In this document: positions 56,688 to 64,000 of the stretch, piece after piece
Numbering within the stretch: the stretch's first letter is position 1
How the letters are laid out: every line of letters starts with the position of its first letter
Assembly: GCA_951217055.1 (NCBI GenBank)
Contig: OX578280.1
Coordinates: 992,001-1,056,000, forward strand
Length of the DNA stretch: 64,000 nucleotides
DNA from: Gerris lacustris
Lineage: Eukaryota > Arthropoda > Insecta > Hemiptera > Gerridae
Direction of reading: 5' to 3'
The notes under the pieces: model-generated
Database searches by the model: none
What the model was told of the DNA's origin: nothing
What the model saw: the letters and a program-made list of their open reading frames with translations, nothing else
Program-made: the position numbers and the translations under genes

Positions 56688-57422
56688 AATTACAAGATAA
56701 AAAAAAGTTTTTATATACTTCGATATTAAATTTTCTATTGAATCGTATGTAATGTTGATAATATAATTGTCATTGGTATATATAATGTTAGTGAAAAAAA
56801 ATAGTTCCGAATTTATTTACTTCACATAAATGACAACCATCTAGAGAGCTGATCTTAAACCTATAAAAGGACAAATCTTTGTACAACGGATCTCCCCAAC
56901 ACCGAATCTAAACCGTGCTATTGATATGCCCCCGTGTAGGGGACGGTAAGAGAAGAAAAAGAAAAATGTGTACAAGTAAAGAAGTACAGATGCATAAAAA
57001 TTAAACCTATACCTAGGACACAAGTGTAAACAAACCTGGGTGTCACATGTCAATTAATTTATTTCTTTGTTTACTTTTCCTTTTTCGCTGTCATTCAATG
57101 TTTATCTCTATAATAAAAAATCACTAATTTGAAACCCGTCAAAATGAAGATTGTAAATATGGGACATGTCATAACAAATAAAATAACTTGCGGACTTTCT
57201 CCAAACTAACTTTCCGTAAAGCAAAATTTGCTAAACACGATTTAAATTCTGCTGAAAGATGGCTAAAAGTATTAAAATATTACATTGTCATCGTGTTCTG
57301 CTGACCTATTCTAAAAGTTTCAAATGTCTTGCTGCTTGGGAAGTTAGTTAAAAATCGATAGCAAGATTTGTACTGGACAAACAAACAAACAAACAAGAAA
57401 GCAAGCTAATAAAAACGTAGTA
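56688..57422 (-). mobile_element. R2 element, short copy
   Basis: ATTACAAGATAA at the left and TAAAAACGTAGTA at the right. The left TACTACG is mutated to TACTTCG. The interior matches 50029-50791. Confidence 0.75.
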
Positions 57423-57477
57423 AAATAAGGGACATTTTTGTCTTATAAAGAGGTATAATTGATGTATAATATTTGAA

Positions 57478-57765
57478 TTTATTAAATTTTTGCTGGTCAA
57501 GCAAAATGGGTTAATGAGGTCATAAATATCTGATTGTCCAATGTAAGGACGGAGTTTTGTACCTATAGTTTTAACTCACTAGCTTGAAAACTGTGAGAGT
57601 TATGCATGACGCAGACAGACAGACACACACACATACAGACAGATATCCAGCTAAAAACAACTCGTCTTAAAAACATCCAAAACAGATAATTCCGTTGAAA
57701 TCTCGGTTTCGGATTTTTTTGGGTGAAAACAATACTTTTCCAATATACCTTCAAGGTGAGGAAAT
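57478..57765 (-). repeat. R12 repeat
   Basis: Reverse match to 54655 onward, including ACAGACAGACACACACACAT and CGGAATTATCTG on the opposite strand. Confidence 0.6.
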
Positions 57766-58654
57766 GTATAAATCAGTGGAGAAAATATTACATTTACAAT
57801 AAAAGAACACGATGTTGGAAAAAAATAAATCTAAAATAACGAAAGAAATAAGAAATATTGTTAAAATGCTTCAGGCTACGAGAAATTGTAGATATTTGTA
57901 TTGTACAAGATTAGAAAACAGTTTTCGCTGTTTTTTGTAACTTAAAAACATTTTTTTTTCTAATTTAAAAACTTAAATTTATTTCAAAACAATTGTAATA
58001 GAAATACACATTTTAAATTGAATTAGCTGAGTTTGAAAAAAATAAGGAAAATTAAGCATTGTTATGCTTCATTATATTTTGTAAAACAAAATGACACTTC
58101 TTTACAATATAAAAATATTATTGTTATAGAAGCCAACTGTTATATAATTTATAAAATTATCCAATATAGTCACTTTCATCCTATATATATTCATCAACTG
58201 CAAGTGACAGTATTTGATAATTCTATTAATTAAAAATGGCAGTTGGTTTCTATAAAAACAGCCTAGTGATTGTAATTGATAATTTACCGGAGGACATAGC
58301 TTAAACAGATTTCTTTCTTTAACGCGATGGTACATAACTGTTTATATGTTACGTACATTCGTTTATTTACCAAGCTCGAGTATAAGGCTTGAAAATCTAA
58401 GATCTGTCTATAGCAGAGTACTAAGATTTGTTAAAGGGAAAATATTTCGGGGATTCCAGTGAAGTCGATTAACGATGGAGTCCCGATTCTATCGATAGAG
58501 GAAGAATTAATTGAAAATAACAATGCGGGAATAAACAGTAGACGAATAATCTTGAGAATTAATAATAAAACATCCATTAAAATGAAGGGATATTACAATT
58601 TTGGCTGGAAATATAAATATTCCTACGTGAAAATCGACAAATAACCGGGTATCA
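57766..58654. other. AT-rich stretch, no gene
   Basis: Contains an internal inverted pair ACTGTTATATAATTTATAA / TTGGTTTCTATAAAAACAGCC-like region at about 58130-58270, giving overlapping frames on both strands. No domain. Confidence 0.25.
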
Positions 58655-59505
58655 TCACCAGTAGGAAGAAAAAGTTATGATTTTGAATTAGTTTAGAGGG
58701 ACTAAAGTAAGTCTTTTCATCCCTGAACTCAATAAGTCGGGAAAAAAGTAAAAATTGCAACTTAATTATTTTAAAAATAGTGGAAAATAAATGGCTAATG
58801 TAATGAAGTTGTTGAAATCATGTTGGCGACACTGCTTTACCATGTTTATCTTTGTTTATAACCTGCATCTAAATAAACTTCTATTTGAGTTTAATTCCAA
58901 TTCTTATTTGTTTTTAATATTGAATCTCTTATATCCAGTGGCGAAGCTAGACCATTGGGGGCCCCCCGCAAGAAATTTTTAGGGGCCCCTCACCAGAAAG
59001 AAAATCTATGAGCAAAAAAAAAAAAAAAACCTCTTGCGTTCAGGATTTTGGGCCCCCCTCGACGTTAGTACAAGGATAGTAATTCCAGTTGTTTCTGGAT
59101 TTGGGGCCCCCTCGACGTTAGTACAAGGATAGTAATTCCAGTTGTTTCTGGATTTGGGGGCCCCTTGGCACTGGGGGCCCCCCGCAATGCGGGCCCGCGC
59201 GGGCCCATAGTTACGCCACTGCTTATATCTGCTATTAAAAATGCTAATAATTATTGTTATTTATTAAAATAATAAATAAAAACTGTGCAATGGACGAAAA
59301 TGTGTATTTTATTCCTACTGGAGATAAAATATTGTATGTACATCGTGAGTATAGTGCCATTATTCCCCCTGCGATAATTATCTCCCTCGGCTTTGCCTCG
59401 GGATTTAGGGACCATGGTTGATTCGGCTTCGCCTCAAAAACCAACTTTTTCGCTCAGGGAATAATGGCTTACTTTACTCCCTAGGTGCATAAATAACTAT
59501 TGTTT
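58655..59505 (-). repeat. R1 repeat carrying a nested hAT-type element
   Basis: Continuous with other R1 copies once 58936-59229 is removed. GGCTTTGCCTCGGGATTTAG lies at about 59389-59408. Confidence 0.78.
58936..59221. mobile_element. hAT-type MITE (286 bp) with 8-bp target duplication
   Basis: Ends CAGTGGCGAAGCTA and TAGTTACGCCACTG are inverted. CTTATATC flanks both sides (58928-58935, 59222-59229) and is single in other R1 copies, proving the insertion boundaries. The interior is GC-rich with a 53-bp tandem duplication (about 59058-59163). Confidence 0.92.
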
Positions 59506-59716
59506 ACAACAAATCGGCGATGAATATTTGAGGTATAGAGGCGGTGAGAAATGAAGTTCATTAGTACAGTAATGTGCGATGTCAACGCTGCAACGATAAA
59601 TTGTCAAAGGTGACAAAGGTTACGATGGTCGGAAAAGAGAATAACAACTTTAACTTTGGAGACGGCGAAGCAATAATAGTGTGCCACTTTTCTGGCATAG
59701 TTTGCTTAAAACTATT

Positions 59717-60278
59717 AATAGTACATTACACGTCGAGTGCGGAAAGTAGCATTTTGCATGCGAGTGTGGAGTTTGCACCCGAGCGACAGCGAGGGTAGCA
59801 AAACCACACGAGCAATGCAAAATGCCGTTTTCGCACGAGTTGCGTACCGTACTTTATCTACGATTGTTAGATTTAAATAATAAATACAGAAACAAATAAA
59901 CTTGCTGTATGTAAGTTCGTATGTCTCTCTTAAGAAAGATGGCATTAATTCTTGAGTTGTATTTTTTGCCGAATTAATTATTTCTGGAGGAGTATTATTC
60001 TCTACATTTTCGTCAAAGCCACTTGATTCATTCATTGTTTTTCACTAAAAACTTTAATAAAAGAATAGCAAATTAGTTTTGTTCAATGTAAACAAACTCG
60101 CTAATCGTGCGTAAAGCTGAAGAATTCCTCTTCTTTACTGAGCTAGAGTGGTAAAGAAGAGGAATTCTTCAGAACTATGAGACGCGCATGCGCAATGAAT
60201 ACAAGTACGTAAATAATCACTTTCTACGCATCCAAACAGAGATATAATGTTTATATTTCGTATCAATCGTAGATAAAA
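59717..60278 (-). mobile_element. R7 element
   Basis: From AGTACATTACACGTCGAGTG to TATCAATCGTAGATAAAA. The mini-ORF starts at 60035 (MNESSGFDENVENN, then ETYELTYSKFI). The palindrome at about 60117-60172 has two mismatched positions near its centre. Confidence 0.75.
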
Positions 60279-60937
60279 TAATTTACGGTACCTTCAGTCT
60301 ACAGTACGTGTGAAACGAATTCATAGCATTCTGCCTTGGAAAAAACTGATTAAAGATAAATTATAAGTAATGAAGAATATCAATGATGCCTTGATCAATA
60401 ATTAGATGCTGTTAAAAAAAAGAACAAAGGAAAGGTTTTTTTGATCTCATGAATGGTGATAAAATGAAAATAACGTGAAGTAATAAATTATTGAAGTGTG
60501 TGCTCGTACGAATAAATTCAGCGGATTTGGATTAAATACTTTTCCGTCTGGAGCTGCTCTGTAGGCCTGAAAGCAGTTTTCTTTCCTAAAGCCAATTCTA
60601 TGATCTTCTTCCCTGCCAGTAGAAGGAAAAGCCCCCAAACCAACCTAAACCTAATTATAAGTTCTTCGACCCAGACTTACCGCGCCTTTTGGGAAATCCA
60701 ACGATAATAAAATGGTTTCCCTTTTGTCAAAAAGTATCAGAAATCAATTAACTTCATTTGAAAAAATACCACCTTGATATATTCTTCAATGTATTATAAT
60801 ATAATACATCCTGGATATTCTAAAATGTTGTTTGGTTTCCTTTCGTCAAGTTCATATGGAACCTTCAGAGAACCAGTACCGAAATGATACTTTTAATCAC
60901 AGATTATTTTTTATTGCAAGTTATTTTGATCTATTTA
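60279..60937. other. Unique stretch, no gene
   Basis: No repeated or coding sequence recognised. Confidence 0.25.
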
Positions 60938-61676
60938 ATTGAAGCGAGCGTAAGCGAGCTTCTTACATTCAACAAACTGTGCATCTTGTCTGTCTGTCTG
61001 TCTGTCAGTAACGTTCACGCGTGTGACGATAACTTGAGTAAAAGTTGACCGATTTAGTTGAAATTTGGTATACATGATCCTCTAACTAATACTCAGGCTA
61101 AGTTCGTTGGATAGCGTGATCCGTCCAAGAGTTCGCGCGCAACGCTCGCATAAACGAGAGGTTCAAAAATTAAATTGGAATTTCAGGACGGGAAAAGATT
61201 CTATCATCATCTATTCGATGATACGAACTTTATTTTTTAATTAACATTTTTTAGTAAAACCAACAGCGACACCGCTATGACTTAATAAAGATCGCTAAAA
61301 CTATTAAAGCGGACCTAAACGTTTAAAATAGAGAAAACAACCTTTTTACCGATATCTTACGTTCTAACGTAACGATTTTAATAAAACTTCATATACACCA
61401 TGTAATGCACAATTGAAACTGGCATGCAAAATTTCAATTTGATACATGCAGTAGTTTTTTTGTAGCAGAGGTACATTTTATAATAATTGAAAAATAAGAT
61501 GTGTGGTTAGAGGAATAGTAAGAATGCGGGGTGGTTCCCTTACTACTAGCCGCTGTACTACTACCAGACCCATTATCTGTCAACTCATCATGATTCATGA
61601 TTATCTATTTTTTCGATATTCAATACATATTTATTACTATACGCTCGCTTCAATGATAGAGCCACGCGATGCCTAG
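60938..61676 (+). mobile_element. R4 element
   Basis: Near-identical to 44305-45035: ATTGAAGCGAGCGTA at the left, TACGCTCGCTTCAAT at 61640-61654, conserved tail to GCGATGCCTAGT. (GTCT)n is one unit longer. Confidence 0.78.
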
Positions 61677-61922
61677 TTTAGTTTGTTTTATTCTATATCA
61701 TTTACTATACAGCAAATACATTTAGTCAACTGATACACAAGAGTTATCAAAATATTTTGAAACGGTTCCTCGATCTATTCTTGCATGACGATACAATTAC
61801 ATAATCTACATTAAAAAGAACAATTGTCAAAACCGTATCAAGTTATTATCTACTAACTGTTTCATAAGTAATGCAAGTTTGAATCATCCCAGAGCTAGCT
61901 TTTAATGCATAAGTTTATTATT

Positions 61923-62465
61923 GTTTCCAAGCTTACCGAAGGTAACGGAAGTATTGTGTTCACTTTTGAGAATGAAAAGCTTTTATGCCTCCGATTTTAA
62001 AAATTCCAAGACAGAAATCCGTTTCAGACATCAGGAACTGTCTGTCGGTCTGTGTGTCCGCGAATTATAAAACGTGTGACTATAACTTAAGTAAATGTCG
62101 ACCGATTTTGATGAAATTTGATAGAAAAGTTCATGTTACCAATGCTCAGGACGAGTTTGTTGGACAACGTTATCCGTCCAAGCGTTCACGAGCAACGCTC
62201 ACGTAAACGTGAACTTCAAATTTATAATTGGAATTCTAGGTCGAAAAAAAATCTAACTTCATCTATTCAATGAGACAAACATTTTTTTCAAATACAATTT
62301 TTTAGTAAAACCAACAGCGACACCGCTATGAAGTGGTAAAGATCGCTAAAACTATTAAAAGTTTTTACACAATAAACAATATAACAATAATTTTAATGTT
62401 AATATAACAATAAAGTACATGATAGGATGCGAGGAAGCTATATGCCACATTAGTTGGCAGTCTAT
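61923..62465 (+). repeat. R5 dispersed repeat
   Basis: Opposite-strand match to 1268-1848. Ends TTCCAAGCTTACCGAAGG and AGTTGGCAGTCTATT. The + frame at 61985-62206 is repeat translation. Confidence 0.72.
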
Positions 62466-63540
62466 TATAAATGATAATAGTGATTAAAGATAAGGACTAG
62501 GACTGTAGTGTTGTATCTACGTCACAGAGGGAGGTGCAATCTACTTCTAGTTGCAATCGGGCAACCACGTAGATGTCTTAATAACCTTCGTTTCAAACAG
62601 CCTTTCTGTAAGTGAAATAAATATATCATTCTTGTAAAGTAGTAACATCTTAATTTACCGAACATCCGTGAAAAAGAAGAAAACTATGTGTTTTTCATTT
62701 CCGTGTTTAGAAGGAAACAAGTTGATTAGAGGTAACATATGGCACTCGTGGGAAAACGAAAAGCTCTTACTCCGAGTCCAAGCTTTCAGGCCACTTATAA
62801 ACAAGAAACGGGTTGTTCAGCGTCGTATCTTCACAGCTCGTACAGACAGACATCATAACAACAATCCCCTCAACGATAAACTTACTCCAAACTCGACATT
62901 TCCTATAATAATTGTCAGTCTGTCACACCTATACAAGCTAACTTCAAGTTGTGTAGTTGGGTGTGATTCCAAAAAAAAATAAAAAGTATAAAGTACGTAT
63001 AAAAGTAAAAAGTTATTAAGTAAAACAGAAGTAAGAACTTGACTATTTCTTAGACGGTAAATTATAATCCATCCTTGAAAGATTCAAATGATTATTATCA
63101 TTACCAAAAAATAATTAATATAAAAATACCATTTTTATAAACTGGTCTTATTTTCAACATTTTTTTTGGTTTCTGTATTCTTCACCTAAATTGTTTCCAT
63201 GTGCTAAATTTGGGGAAGATTGCAAGACGGAAAGTGGTTCAAAATTGGGGTAATAGGTGTGCGATGAAACTTACAAAGCAAAGTAATATAAGACCAGTAA
63301 ATAGCGAGTCAATAACTATCTGCATTGCAATTCAGTGGTTAGAGGGATAACAATTAAAGCAGGTATCTGCAGTTCGAATACTGGCGACGGTCACGATTTT
63401 ATCTTTCTCTCTTCCACTTCAACAACTATAATAAATATTAGGTTATTTTGTTTCGACCCAAGTTCGCTATAATAATAAATGTATTAAATATAAATTAATA
63501 GATGAATATTAACAACCGTGAATTCAATCCGAAACTAATA
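62466..63540. other. Unique stretch, no gene recognised
   Basis: The + frame at 62668-62982 (104 residues, basic) lies in balanced sequence but has no domain or conserved motif I recognise. It could be a short exon or chance. Confidence 0.25.
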
Positions 63541-64000
63541 GTTATTTATGCACCTAGGGAGTAAAGTAAGCCATTATTCCCTGAGCGAAAAAGTTGGTTC
63601 TTGAGGCGAAGCCGAAGGAACCATGGTCCCTAAATCCCGAGGCGAAGCCGAGGGAATCAGAATTTTTAATAACTCCAATTAGCTCCCGAGGCGCAGCCGA
63701 GGGAGATAATTATCGCGAGGGGAATAATGGCACTTTACTCACGAGCTATACATACAATATTTTATCTCCAGTAGAAAAAAGATCCACATTTTCGTCCATT
63801 GCACAGTTTTTATTTAATATTTTAATAAATAACAATAATTATTAGCACTTTTAATAGCAGATATAAGAGATTCAATATTAAAAAGAAATAAGAATTGGAA
63901 TTAAACTCAAATAGAAGGTTATTTAGATGCAGGTTATAATGTTGTAAACAAAGATAAACATGGTCAAAAAAGCGCAGTGCCGCCAACCTGATTTCGACAA
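63541..64000 (+). repeat. R1 dispersed repeat, cut by the window end
   Basis: Starts TAGTTATTTATGCACCTAGG. CCGAGGCGAAGCCGAGG and CCGAGGCGCAGCCGAGG appear twice, with an extra AT-rich spacer between (about 63655-63680) not seen at 52588-53200. Confidence 0.78.

Noticed and set aside
62668..62982. 104-residue + frame
   Set aside because: No domain or family resemblance and no visible promoter; possible but unsupported.

Overview
The window is AT-rich, repeat-saturated nuclear DNA from an arthropod, most likely an insect. The reasons are a TATA box plus arthropod-type initiator (TCAGT) in front of a eukaryotic prolidase gene, an AATAAA poly(A) signal, and many short DNA transposons, foldback elements, minisatellites and one poly(A)-tailed retroposed insert. 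The repeat style resembles large hemipteran genomes, but the order cannot be fixed from this sequence. No bacterial operons, CRISPR arrays, rRNA operons or viral genes were recognised.

Only one convincing protein-coding gene is present: an intact, intronless Xaa-Pro dipeptidase (prolidase, PEPD) at 48142-49560 on the + strand, with its own core promoter at 48031-48065 and poly(A) signal at 49648-49653. Nearly every other open frame is short and lies inside a repeat.

The rest is a mosaic of about a dozen repeat families, labelled R1-R12 here. R1 has GGCGAAGCC cores and occupies both window edges, 52.6-53.2 kb and 58.7-59.5 kb. R2 has TACTACGTTTTTA ends; one long copy (2.6-5.7 kb) carries a 64-bp minisatellite, and three short copies lie at 10.0, 50.0 and 56.7 kb. 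R3 has GGAACGAAGTTCC ends (7.6, 23.4, 33.3, 36.9 kb). R4 has ATTGAAGCGAGCGTA inverted ends (44.3, 60.9 kb). R5 lies at 1.3 and 61.9 kb. R6 is a tRNA B-box-bearing repeat (21.4, 38.5, 43.8, 46.9 kb). R7 carries a small conserved reading frame and a perfect 56-bp palindrome (19.4, 31.4, 35.9, 51.5, 59.7 kb). R8 is a tRNA-like foldback family (25.0, 25.3, 29.9, 39.9, 45.6 kb). R9 has GGGTCCGTAGGC ends (33.6, 39.5, 41.4 kb). R10 lies at 26.8 and 54.5 kb. R11 is a pair of about 950-bp elements with ATAA target duplications and many internal GTAATTACCATGG-like sites (8.5, 28.9 kb). R12 lies next to a 5S rRNA-like box (54.7, 57.5 kb).

Nested insertions give a relative chronology: a hAT-type element inside R1, R4 inside R6, and a poly(A)-tailed insert inside R6. 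Between repeats lie single-copy stretches of more balanced composition (about 0.8, 9.7, 14.9, 28.1, 37.9 and 56.4 kb) that look like possible conserved non-coding DNA but contain no gene I can name. The clearest candidates for something undescribed are the R11 family with its internal site array, the R7 mini-ORF element, the tRNA-like R8 foldbacks, and one short core sequence shared by at least six otherwise different repeat families.
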